A DNA stretch of 22,294 nt from Chara braunii (taxonomy: Eukaryota > Streptophyta > Charophyceae > Charales > Characeae), in assembly GCA_003427395.1 (NCBI GenBank), contig BFEA01000838.1, positions 426,072-448,365 of the forward strand, in the 5' to 3' direction. Of this stretch, positions 8,297 through 16,119 are shown one piece after another. The first letter of the stretch is position 1, and each line of letters opens with the position of its first letter. The notes under the pieces are model-generated. The model saw only the letters and a program-made list of their open reading frames with translations, was not told the origin of the DNA and did no database searches. The position numbers were made by a program, and so were the translations under genes.

Positions 8297-8884
8297 TCAT
8301 TCCGGGGTCGTCAAAAGTGCGGGTAGGGCATTAAGTAACCTAGCTCTGGTCTCCTCCACCTCGTGACCTGGATGTTGTGAAACCTCGGACGTGAAGAGAT
8401 GGCGATAATATTGAGATGCATAGTCTACAATCTGATAAGCATTGGATGCAATCGGCTGGGTATCGTCGAACGGGTGTTTCAGAGTGGGGACAATGTTATG
8501 TTTGTTTCTAGCCCTGGCTTTATTGAAAAAGGTTTTGGCCATCAACCCTTCTGAAGCGTCTTTCCGTACCCTAGCCAATATCTGCCACTTGTGAGCTTGT
8601 TCATCAAGATGGTCTTGCAATTGAGACCTGGCCCTTTGTAGGGCCTCAAAGGTGGGACGATCCAAAGGGTTATTAGTGAGGTTCTTATCCCATTCTTCCA
8701 ATTGCACGAGTAGTCGGTCGAGGACTGTTTTCCGGTCCCTGGCAACCTGAATGGACAGTTGTTTTATTCTTTCTCCGAGACACGCAATTCCTTCATTGAA
8801 CCACAATACTATCGACCCTTGCTGGGGCTTTTGGTATGACCAATATGCCCAGAAGTCTCTGACTTGAGTGTTTAAGGCCGGCAA
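8297..8884 (-). pseudogene. LINE ORF2 endonuclease-RT linker
   Basis: This is a single open frame of 195 codons, the longest undamaged piece of the element. It begins in LPALNTQVRDFWAYW, just after the GPGYFKFNTSLLRLPALN-like segment that follows LINE endonucleases, and is helix-rich with a KTFFNKARARNKHNI patch. It ends in ARLLNALPALLTTPE, just before the RT fingers begin at about 8290. A stop separates it from the next frame. Confidence 0.8.
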
Positions 8885-8934
8885 CCGCAGGAGGGAGGTG
8901 TTAAACTTGAAGTATCCGGGACCACGTTTTACAT

Positions 8935-9690
8935 GTGTATGAGGCCCATCGTTGTCATTCTGTGGTCAAAGGATTTACAGGGTGAGAAGGGGAGGACATC
9001 TGCCACTGTGAGAAGCCCTCTGAGATCTTCTGATAACAGACCCAAGTCAATGCGAGAATTTGATAGTCTCGCCTGACCTCTAGATCTAACACATGTATAT
9101 GCTTATCTGGGCGGATGGACCTGAATGTCTCCACCAGGTCCAATTCCGCCATCATTTGACTTAGCTTCACTATGTCCGGACCTCGTTCTCTTGGACAATA
9201 TTGGGAGGATTGTGACTGTGTCGCTGTGGATCGTCTATCTATCCCCGGATCCAAAGTGGTATTGAAGTCACCAAATATAATCAGCGGGATCCCCCTCGGG
9301 AGGGTGCTTTGTAGGATGTCAAAGAACTGTATCCTGCTAGGCGGGTCATTGGGGGCATATATGCACACCAGGCATACTTCCTCCCCCCCTGTTTCAGCTC
9401 TGAGCCAAACCCATCTTCCTTCGGTTCGGTCCCATTGAGCGTCCACCGGCGATAGTCTAGAGGACAGGGGGGAGCCAGATGGCCACTCCTGTTGATGCCG
9501 AGTTTTTGGCGGGGGAGGCAAAGGCGGTGTGTGGCCATATCTGTCGTGCTCGTGCTTGATGGGGTATAGAGTCAGTGAGATGAGTTTCTTGCACCCCAAT
9601 GGGATCTGGCCATTTGCCCCCCATGTCCTTGGTGATAAGTCTCCATAATGCGTCGGTTTTCTGTTGATTGGGCTGTGACAAGCCATTTAC
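8935..9690 (-). pseudogene. LINE ORF2 APE-type endonuclease
   Basis: Motifs in order are VNVNGL near 9690, VQETHL (about 9577-9594), GRWVWLRAE, IYAPNDP (YAPN at 9349-9360), IIFGDFNTTLDPGIDRR (GDFN at 9261-9272), SRIDLGLLS (SRID at 9047-9058) and FDHRMT near 8962. These correspond to the exonuclease-endonuclease-phosphatase fold that nicks the genomic target for LINE integration. The active-site Asn, Glu, Asp and His positions can all be picked out. The reading frame shifts between QETHL and YAPN and again near 9070, just before SRID. The N-terminal strand is separated from its upstream residues (KVDLDIRS) by the SINE at 9709-9918. Confidence 0.9.
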
Positions 9691-9708
9691 ATTAACCGAC
9701 CTGATGTC

Positions 9709-9918
9709 TTTTTTTTTCTTTTTCTTTTTTTTTTTTTTTTTTTTCTTTTTGGCAATGGGCCTTGTGCAAGACCTCTATCCTGGTGGTGGTAAGAGAACCA
9801 CTGGGATTGAGGCTTTGCCTAGCGCGCCGCTCCATCTATTGGTGGGGAGCAACACCTGCTGGAAACCGGGTCCAGCGTCCCAAAAATACATTTTTGCCAC
9901 ACAGTACATCAGTGAGAG
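9709..9918 (-). mobile_element. SINE copy c (type II) inserted in the LINE, with 12-bp TSD
   Basis: CGACCTGATGTC flanks the element exactly at 9697-9708 and 9919-9930. On the minus strand the element runs from CTCTCACTGATGTACTG through GGGACGCTGGACCCGGTTTC and the type II 3' module to an A-rich tail (plus-strand T/C tract, 9709-9745). The duplicated bases encode DIRS of the LINE endonuclease start, so the insertion interrupts ...KVDLDIRS|VNVNGL. A tail plus a variable-length duplication is the mark of LINE-machinery transposition. This copy fixes the full element at about 173 bp plus tail. Confidence 0.93.
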
Positions 9919-9930
9919 CGACCTGATGTC

Positions 9931-10640
9931 CAAATCGACCTTAGCCAATTTTTTTGCCCACAGTGGTTGGTGTCGCAGGCGAGGGGGGTGGCAAGGCGAG
10001 CTAGGACAAGGAGATGATCTCCTGGGGGCGGATGTCCTTGGCCCGGATCTCCGTTTTGCTGAGGTTGTTGATGGTAGTAGTCCGCTCGGACCGGTAGCAA
10101 TCGGAGATCTCCTAGACCAATATTTGTACCGTACGACATTAGTCTTAGTGATTTTAGTCAGCCACCAGCAACCCCACCCCCAGGTTACTGATAAATGGGG
10201 GATCGTCCCATAGTCTGCTGGCATCCAACGCGTCCTCCTCCAGCAAACGTTCGATGCACAGCACTGGTCCTCTGCCGCCCAAGTGTTGTTGGTGCGCATT
10301 CTAGCGATGGGGAGGTCCATCAACTCCTGCTGAGTAAACCAAATGATATGATTTTCGTGGCCGGTCTGCTGTTGTGTGGTGGCAAACAGTACCAGAATTG
10401 GGGTTGCCCCTTTTGGAAAGGACAAGTCTTGTGGGAAAATCGTCCCAACTGCGCCCTACGCTATATTCTTCTCTCAAATCTTTCATCATCTTTCTAATTC
10501 TTTCAATTCACCTTCACTACCTACCTTACCAGTACTCCTAAAGCTTATACAGGGGACCCCTGCGAATATAGCTTTGTCGTCTCCCTCCAGCCATCGGAGG
10601 GGATGCATGTTGGGGCCCCACCAACCGTGGTGGTCAAGGA
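9931..10640 (-). pseudogene. LINE 5' part: ORF2 start and probable ORF1 remnant
   Basis: Immediately upstream of the SINE the minus strand reads KKLAKVDLDIRS, which joins the endonuclease start. Further upstream, a frame at 10425-10190 contains ILVLFATTQQQTGHENHIIW and FTQQELMDLPIARMRT. Another at 10489-10301 begins MMKDLREEYSVGRSWDDFPT, and a charged stretch lies before it. No CCHC knuckle or RRM is visible, so the ORF1 assignment rests on position only. Several stops and frameshifts are present. Confidence 0.55.
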
Positions 10641-11640
10641 AGGGGTGAGGCCGCTGGTGGGGTTCTGGCTAAAACAAAGACCAAGCATTTTGCCAGTAGC
10701 TGCACCTCCCTTTTCATCGTCCCCCACTCCCAACCGAATAACAGCAGTGCCTAATTAGGGCCCAATGCTGTTTTCTGTCTTTTTGCTGGTTGCTCCGTTC
10801 CTCCCCATTTCTGCCCAGGTCTGCGGTTACTACAGGGGAGGGGCTCCACCTCATGAAGTGGGTTTGGAGACCTTGTGGCCCCTGAATTTGGAGCTCTTGG
10901 ACATTGAGTTTTTGCCTTGGGCATTGGGACCTAATAAAAAGACAATTTTTGGCTTAAAAAAACATATATATAAAAAAAGAGAGAAACAGAAGATATGGGC
11001 CCTCGCTCCATTTACTCACCAGATGCACAAAAGATTAAATATGTCAGTGTGGCCCTTCCAGTAGGGGTTTTGAACTCGTGCTTTGTGCGTAAAGGGGACA
11101 GGCTCGGCCTGACGGTTGAGGCCCATGCCCGTTATGCCCCATGTTTCTCATATGAATGCCTTGCGCATTGGGCCCTTCAAACCACCACTACCTTTCACAG
11201 CTGTAGTCCCATTTGGGAAAATGACGTCATCGGAAAAGTTTGAGGGTCCGGCGTAGGGCTGGCAGGAACGACGACAAAAAAGAAAAGATTGGGACCCTAT
11301 GGTCCCGCAGTGAGGTGGAAAAAAACAAAGAAAGGGGCAACGGCTCCTGGGTCACACCTAGCGTTTGAAATAGGCAACTTTGGTAGTTCTCGAAACAGGG
11401 CAAAAAGAGCCGCTGGTAAATCTGCATTCATGCCGCTTCAAAAAAACCGCCACAGTTTCAACCCCCGGCTAAACTCGCAAATTCTGAAACTCAAACGATG
11501 ACACTGGCGCCACTTTGTCTGTTCTTGCCTCAGGAGCAGTTTCCCACAAAAAAGAAACTAAGAACTTCAAATCCAGGGACATTCAATTTGGTGGAAGTCA
11601 CACCAGTGCTTTGAGGAATGTATCTGGCCACTATGCTTGG
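10641..11640. other. No gene recognised; possible LINE 5' UTR or ORF1
   Basis: Short frames only. This could hold the LINE 5' end, but I see no boundary, zinc knuckle or promoter motif. There is a (TA)-rich patch near 10960-10980. Confidence 0.4.
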
Positions 11641-11652
11641 AAAGTGATTGCT

Positions 11653-11705
11653 ATTTTTTTTTCTTTTCTTTTCTTTTCTTTTCTTTTTCTTTTCTTTTTC
11701 TTTTC
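11653..11705. repeat. (TTTTC)n microsatellite
   Basis: About ten TTTTC/TTTTTC units in a row, ending in ttttcatttc. Confidence 0.9.
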
Positions 11706-11744
11706 ATTTCCTTTGGTGCCCTGCCAGCGAGGCAGGGCGTATTC

Positions 11745-11785
11745 TTTTTTTTTTTTTTTTTTTTTAACCACTAGTACCTCCGAGC
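11745..11785. repeat. Poly(T) tract followed by a MITE-end-like sequence
   Basis: A T tract (11745-11765) runs straight into TTAACCACTAGTACC, which is the inverted right end of the element at 14083-14258 less one A. No matching second end is found nearby, so at most this is a solo terminus. Confidence 0.4.
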
Positions 11786-11878
11786 CTATTTTTGACAAGT
11801 TTTGGTCTACCTCCAAACTTTCAGGAGGCCGAGCCCCACAATGGCTGCGGTTGATAAATCTGATCGGCCCAACCAATT

Positions 11879-12030
11879 CATTTTTTATTATTATTATTTT
11901 TTTTTTTTTGCAAGAAACAGCCCGAGCGACTGCTAGGGGTGCTGATATGATCAGACACCGCTAGCAGTGCCGGGATGGCTCCATCTATTGGTGGGGAGCA
12001 ACACCTGCTGGAAATCGGGTCCAGCGTCCC
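11879..12030 (-). mobile_element. SINE copy d (type I 3' module)
   Basis: A T-rich tract (11879-11909) is the minus-strand A-tail, followed by the type I module and the shared head ending ccgggt-like ccagcgtccc at 12030. In this copy the 3' hairpin is nearly perfect: TGCTAG (11931-11936) pairs with CTAGCA (11961-11966), with GGTG/CACC and CTGAT/ATCAG inside. About 20-30 bp of 5' leader probably extends past 12030. Confidence 0.85.
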
Positions 12031-12390
12031 CATCAAGTACATTTAAATTGCAATTATACAGTTGGATTTAATCCATGTCAACTACGATAGCAATAAGGTC
12101 GTGACAGGTTAGTGGGCCTGTAGCCTATACTAATCTTTCTATTGCAGTGTACTTTACAATGTGAGTCATGTTGACTATGAAAACAATCAGATTGTGGTAG
12201 AATTCGAGCTCTATGCCGTTGCTATGTACTCTGTACCAGCTATCGGTTGTAATGTAGTTTGTGCTGAGCTGTTTGTCTGTTTATTTGTTTGTTTATTTGT
12301 TTGTCTGTCATTCTGTACTTGTAAGATTGTTACTGTTTGTTCCTGTCTACCCTATTGGATCTCTTTACAGTTGCTATGTACAGTGATCGG
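12031..12390. other. No gene; contains a (TTTG)n-type microsatellite
   Basis: gtttgtctgtttatttgttt and similar units occupy 12271-12309. The rest is unassigned. Confidence 0.6.
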
Positions 12391-12470
12391 GCGGCTCCAA
12401 CTTATAGTGGGGAGCTGCACCTGCTGGAAACCGGGTCCAGCGTCCCGTTGATACATCTTGTAGATCAGCA
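12391..12470 (-). mobile_element. SINE copy e, head and 5' leader only
   Basis: The minus strand reads tgatctacaagatgtatcaa, then the GGGACGCTGGACCCGGTTTC head, and stops after the GGAGC end of the head. There is no 3' module and no tail, so the copy is 3'-truncated or its 3' part is lost. Confidence 0.75.
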
Positions 12471-12866
12471 TTTGTTCTTTGTTTCCTGGGGCTGTGGTCA
12501 TTTGTCTTGCTGGACTGGGACTCAGTCGTGCCCAACCAATTCAATTACCTGTCGAATCTGGACAGGACGGCCTTTCAGGCGTTTTTTATTGTCATTGTAG
12601 TATTACGGGGAACCCCGTAGCAGCCACATCCGTGCTCAAGCCTCCAACGAGGGAACATGCAGGAGCTGCACCCGCCAGCAGGTGCGATACCTGCTACAGC
12701 AGGTGGGCGATACTGGCCAGGGGTCAGCAGGTAGCATCAGGACCGAGCTTCATTGATGGGCCAGTCACTGTGCCTCCCCTCCGGTCCCCTCCCCCTATGA
12801 ACACCAGCAGTCTCTGCTCAATGCCACTCGGGGGAACCAACGGCATATCTCTTGGTGGCGAGCGCC
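12471..12866. other. No gene recognised
   Basis: GC-rich stretch with several AGCAGGTG/CACCTGCT-like words near 12670-12735. No long coherent frame is present. Confidence 0.4.
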
Positions 12867-12886
12867 AAGATTGCCCAGGAAGTACA

Positions 12887-12952
12887 GATAAGCCCTCAAT
12901 TCTGACGGTTCTCTTACCATCGCCAGGATAGAGGGATATCGCAAGGGCTTTT

Positions 12953-12983
<31 letters not shown>
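12887..12983 (+). mobile_element. SINE copy j, 5'-truncated type II, with TSD
   Basis: AAGATTGCCCAGGAAGTACA (12867-12886) is repeated at 12984-13004 with one added G. Between them is only the type II 3' module (agccctcaattctgacggtt, ctcttacc..cgccaggatagagg) and a long A-tail. The head is absent, as expected when reverse transcription stops early. The flanking duplication shows that the truncated copy inserted as such. Confidence 0.9.
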
Positions 12984-12987
<4 letters not shown>

Positions 12988-13004
12988 TTGCCCAGGAAGG
13001 TACA

Positions 13005-13050
13005 TGAGGCCAATGGTTTGCGTGCCTTACCAACTGAGCTAGGCCACTGG
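13005..13050 (-). other. tRNA-like fragment (A-box only)
   Basis: The minus strand reads GTGGCCTAGCTCAGTTGGTA followed by AGGCACGC. TAGCTCAGTTGG (13031-13042) is a perfect tRNA D-arm/A-box. No anticodon loop, T-arm or B-box can be folded downstream, so it is not a tRNA gene. It is probably the head of an old tRNA-derived SINE that copy j later interrupted. Confidence 0.5.
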
Positions 13051-13145
13051 ATGCAGGGCATATTCCATGCCGCGCAACTGACTGCCTCACTCACCTCATA
13101 ATCACACTCGAACTGTAGCTTCCTGTATCGGACCGCAATCACAGA

Positions 13146-13348
13146 ATGCTTTCTTTTTTTTGTTCTTAAACCACCAGTACTTGGCCCAGCTATCAGCCGC
13201 GGAAAAAAATAGAGTAGAAACGTTTCTAGTTGGATGAATTTGGGCGCTCCTGTAGTGGCCCGTACGTTTCCCAAAATCGCGTAGCGTTAACGGGCGCCAC
13301 TTTAGGAAGTACTGGTGGCTTAAGGGATGCTTTCTTTTTTTTGTTCTT
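13146..13348. repeat. 22-bp direct repeat bracketing MITE M1
   Basis: The 22 bp that begin ATGCTTTCTTTTTTTTGTTC occur at 13146-13167 and 13327-13348. The left copy overlaps the TTAA at the element's left end and the right copy starts 3 bp after the right TTAA. The simplest reading is that the element landed in a TTAA of a pre-existing short tandem duplication. Confidence 0.75.
13170..13319 (-). mobile_element. TTAA-flanked MITE-like element, copy M1
   Basis: This is 150 bp long with TTAA at 13166-13169 and 13320-13323. The left end is ACCACCAGTACTT and the right end is AAGTACTGGTGGC, giving a 13-bp terminal inverted repeat with one mismatch. In reverse orientation it aligns along its full length with the copy at 14574-14723, including the central AACTAGAAACGTTTCTAC and CTGATAGCTGGGCC segments. 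It has no coding capacity and would depend on a transposase supplied elsewhere. Orientation is given relative to M2. Confidence 0.9.
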
Positions 13349-14078
13349 CATTTGTTGTTCATCGGACAGGTGGCCTCAGGGAGGGCACAGTCACACTAGC
13401 ACCTCATAGAATGTATCTGATGGCTATCACGGCGTTAGGGAAATTTCTTTTTTTCCCTTCGTGTTTTTTCTTTCTTGTTCTATTTTGGATGTCACTGCCA
13501 TGAGTACCAGGAAAGAAAATACAAGGGCTGGCAGAGTGGCTGGAGTGGCAGGAAGAGGGGCGTGTGGGCGCGAGTGGGTGCCGCTTCAACGGAACACTAC
13601 CATGTTCCCGCCAAAGCCTGGTCTTGGCCGAGACTTTAAGTCGGTAATCCTGTCGTGCTGAGAGAGGTTAGGGCAAGAAGTGTGGGCACCGGGCGGGCAG
13701 CACGTGTCGCAATATACCAGAATATGAAACCGGTCGGGGGCATTGCCCCTGATTCAGATGCGGAGCTTTTTACGATTGCGCTTTCGATATGGAGGATTCT
13801 TGTGTATGTCATCTTGGAAAGCCCATCGACGATTTATGGATTGGTGATGCATTGTTGGAACGGGGGCAACCTTGACCTGGTGAAGACCTACAGATGAAGG
13901 AGGAGAGTGTATCGATGAACGTCAACTTTTGGAGGAGCGACAACGGACTTTTAAGCCATGACCGGTATCGTCCACTGTTGCTGAATCAGATGCTCCTACT
14001 TTGGGCGTGGTGTCGCTCAGAATTCCCTCTTCTTTGGCCCTTCGACAGATGGTGTTTTTGTCGCCTCTGTTTGCAACC
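13349..14078. other. No gene assigned
   Basis: A short plus-strand stretch near 13774-13876 looks protein-like (for example FDMEDSCVCHLGKPIDDLW), but it is only about 33 codons and ends in a stop. No family is recognisable. Confidence 0.4.
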
Positions 14079-14082
14079 TTAA

Positions 14083-14258
14083 ACCGCCAGCACATTTCCC
14101 ATATATCTGCCAAGGCGCCGAATTTGCCCTCCGCACCACAAAAAATTGAAACGAGGCGGGCATATCTGGCTGGCCGCGCCAGCCAATTGGCGGAGATAAC
14201 AATTTTTTGTGTTAACTGCCGCGACATTTTTTTTCAAGGGGGGAAAGGTACTAGTGGT
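14083..14258. mobile_element. TTAA-flanked MITE-like element, copy M3
   Basis: TTAA lies at 14079-14082 and 14259-14262. The left end ACCGCCAGCACATTTCCC and the inverted right end ACCACTAGTACCTTTCCC match at 14 of 18 positions. The length is 176 bp. The interior, which includes the palindromic GGCTGGCCGCGCCAGCC, differs from M1 and M2, so this is a separate subfamily sharing the terminal pattern and target. Confidence 0.75.
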
Positions 14259-14262
14259 TTAA

Positions 14263-14528
14263 TGTTGTATATATCGTGAGTGTAGAAGGCCGTTATTAGG
14301 GTTGACAACTTGACATCCTACAATGGTGATTAGGTTAGTATGCCCAGAGAGTTATTTATTGTTTCTGCCTCTCAATGTTGTGGATTGTGAGTATGGGACA
14401 ACATTATTGGGATTAGTACTATTCGATAGAGATTGGGTTGGTATTCGTTGGTGGTTATGTGCTGTTTATAATCGACTTAGGGTTTTGTAAGTATTGGTTG
14501 GATTGGGTTAATTAGGTTCGCCTTAAGA
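14263..14528. other. No gene; G/T-rich sequence
   Basis: AT- and GT-rich DNA with scattered TTAGG/TTGGG words. No telomere array and no open frame of note. Confidence 0.5.
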
Positions 14529-14817
14529 GATTGATATTCAGTGGTTCTTACACCCCAAATCGCAACAGATTAAACCACCAGTACTTCCTAAAGTCGTGCC
14601 CGTTAGCGCGCCATGATTTTAGGAAATGTACAGGCCACTACAAGAGCGCCCCAATTCATCCAACTAGAAACGTTTCTACTTTTTTTTTTTTCGCGGCCGA
14701 TAGCTGGGCCAAGTACTGGTGGTTTAAGGAATCCAGGTAGGAGAAAAATGAAATGATAGTGCAATATTAACAATCCAGAGGTTTTCCATAGAACAAAGTG
14801 TCCTCCTATAGGGCCCA
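14529..14817. repeat. Duplicated segment, filled-site copy
   Basis: 14529-14573 and 14728-14817 together match 15144-15277 at roughly 80-85% identity. They share gattaa, aatccaggtagg, aatgaaatgatagtgcaat and aatccagaggttttccatag. The copy here is interrupted at its TTAA by MITE M2. Confidence 0.9.
14574..14723 (+). mobile_element. TTAA-flanked MITE-like element, copy M2
   Basis: This is 150 bp with a perfect 13-bp terminal inverted repeat (ACCACCAGTACTT / AAGTACTGGTGGT) and TTAA at 14570-14573 and 14724-14727. The flanking sequence has a paralogue at 15144-15277 that carries a single TTAA (15185-15188) and no element. This shows directly that insertion duplicated TTAA. TTAA duplication with short TIRs is typical of piggyBac-class transposition. 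There is no transposase in the window. Confidence 0.94.
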
Positions 14818-15143
14818 AAACCGAGCGAATAGGCGTGGGTGGGAGCCCTGAAGAAAAATATAAATGCCAGAGTGCCTCAAGGCTCGTGCCTGTGCAGGGA
14901 CTTGCCACCCATCTCCTCGTGTGCAACGGTCGTCGCAACTGAGCTCAAAAGCACGATGAGTGCTTCTACTACCTATCCATATATACCGGTGTCCGTGGCC
15001 CCGGGAGTTGTCCCATCGGAGTTGGCACTGTTCCTGGGGCAGATCCAGAAACCGAGGTGAGTCAAAAACTCCCGAGCTGCAGTATGAACCCCAAATACCG
15101 CCCAAAGTTGCTATCCAACGGGAAACACTGAAATACGCCCTAC
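14818..15143. other. No gene recognised
   Basis: Short frames only, lying between the two duplicated segments. The stretch ccaaataccgcccaaagttg near 15092-15111 faintly resembles cataccaacccaaagttc near 15285, so the duplication may once have been longer. Confidence 0.4.
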
Positions 15144-15277
15144 AATGATATGTGGTGGTTTTGACAACCCAAAATCATAACTGATTAAGAAATCCAGGTA
15201 GGAAACAATGAAATGATAGTGCAATCTTAATAATCCAGAGGTTTTCCATAGAACAAAATCCCCAACCCGAGGGCCCA
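15144..15277. repeat. Duplicated segment, empty-site copy
   Basis: This is the partner of 14529-14817 without the 150-bp element. The junction reads ctgaTTAAgaaatccaggta, against cagaTTAA[element]TTAAggaatccaggta in the filled copy. Confidence 0.9.
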
Positions 15278-15329
15278 ACACCTCCATACCAACCCAAAGT
15301 TCACCACCCTTGTATCGGTTTTAATTAAT

Positions 15330-16110
15330 AATTTTTTGAAATACATAGAGGTTTATCCTTGCAAGACACGTACAGCTCGAAAGTAGCTACCTACATCGAT
15401 CGCTACCTCAATACCTATCTGGGTACAAAGGAAGTCTTAACCGACAATGGGTTTGAGTTCAAGTTTGAAGTAGACGAGTTGTTGACACGTAGAGTCGTCA
15501 CTCTCCTACACACTGCTCCGCACGTTTTCAGTCCAACAGACTCATGGAAAATGTGAACCGCATGATTAAGACCGCACTACGACGGAATCTATCGGCTAAT
15601 GACATGCATCCCTGACCCGAAATTTTGTACCAAATCATTGGAATTCACCGGACCCCCATCACGAATCAACAGGATTCACCCCCTTTGAACTACGGACCAA
15701 CAATATCCCCTGCGTCATCAACCAGGATGTCTCTGAAATTGTCGAGCCGCGGGGAGAAGACATGTGGGCGTCTCTCAAGGCTATGGCCAAAAGGTACGCC
15801 GAATTAATGGAAAGCCAGTCCCTCGATTGACCCGTAAGAAACAAAATATGATAGAATTGGCCCACGGTAGGCAGGTCCGCAGTTACGAGGCCCGGAATGG
15901 GAATGTGGGCCCTCAAATTCAGTATAAATTAGGGGACCTCATACAACTGTGTAAATGTGCACGCGATTAGAAACTTGCTCCCAAATTTTATGGCTGCTGT
16001 CCCGTAGTGGAACTCGACCTGAACGGGTTGAATACTGTGCGCATCGCTCCTAAGACGGGCGCAAGTCATAGCTCCCTTCCCATTGTCCGACATATCTCCT
16101 ACCTTCGTCC
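15330..16110 (+). pseudogene. Ty3/gypsy-type integrase fragment, broken
   Basis: The first frame (about 15335-15555) carries SKVATYIDRYL, then TKEVLTDNGFEF (15425-15460): the second catalytic Asp of the integrase core in its usual DNGxEF setting. A frameshift near 15540 moves to a frame with NVNRMIKTALRRNLS (the region of the catalytic Glu, which I read as ENVNR). GFTPFEL (15672-15692) is the GxxPFEL motif near the end of the core in Ty3/gypsy integrases. Then follow EDMWASLKAMAKRY, a stop near 15829, and in another frame IQYKLGDLIQL, which fits the C-terminal GD-containing fold. This is the 3' end of a pol gene; no protease, RT or LTR is visible. It is inactive. Confidence 0.8.
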
Positions 16111-16119
16111 TTTTCCTTC

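Larger units (their letters stand above)
5340..10640 (-). mobile_element. LINE retrotransposon (L1-like, with zf-RVT), decayed
   Basis: In minus orientation the order is possible ORF1 remnant, APE-type endonuclease, linker, reverse transcriptase, thumb/C-terminal region, zf-RVT zinc-binding domain and basic C-terminus. This is the ORF2 plan of plant-type L1 LINEs. The ORF2 span of about 4.3 kb is near the size of an intact ORF2. Coding is broken by several frameshifts, at least one in-frame stop and two small deletions, so the copy is not functional. A SINE is inserted at 9709-9918. The 5' limit is uncertain (10.5-11.5 kb) and no clear 3' A-tail is seen. It is recognisable along its length, hence moderately old. 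Confidence 0.9.

Noticed and set aside
11718-11765. GCCCTGCC/GGCAGGGC hairpin followed by a T run, like a bacterial intrinsic terminator
   Set aside because: The context is eukaryotic repeat DNA with no gene ending there, and T tracts are common here as SINE tails.
13774-13876. Short protein-like stretch on the plus strand
   Set aside because: About 33 codons with no family resemblance and no continuation in any frame; too little to call.
14280-14520. Scattered TTAGGG/TTGGG words resembling telomere repeats
   Set aside because: They are not in tandem and have no regular period.
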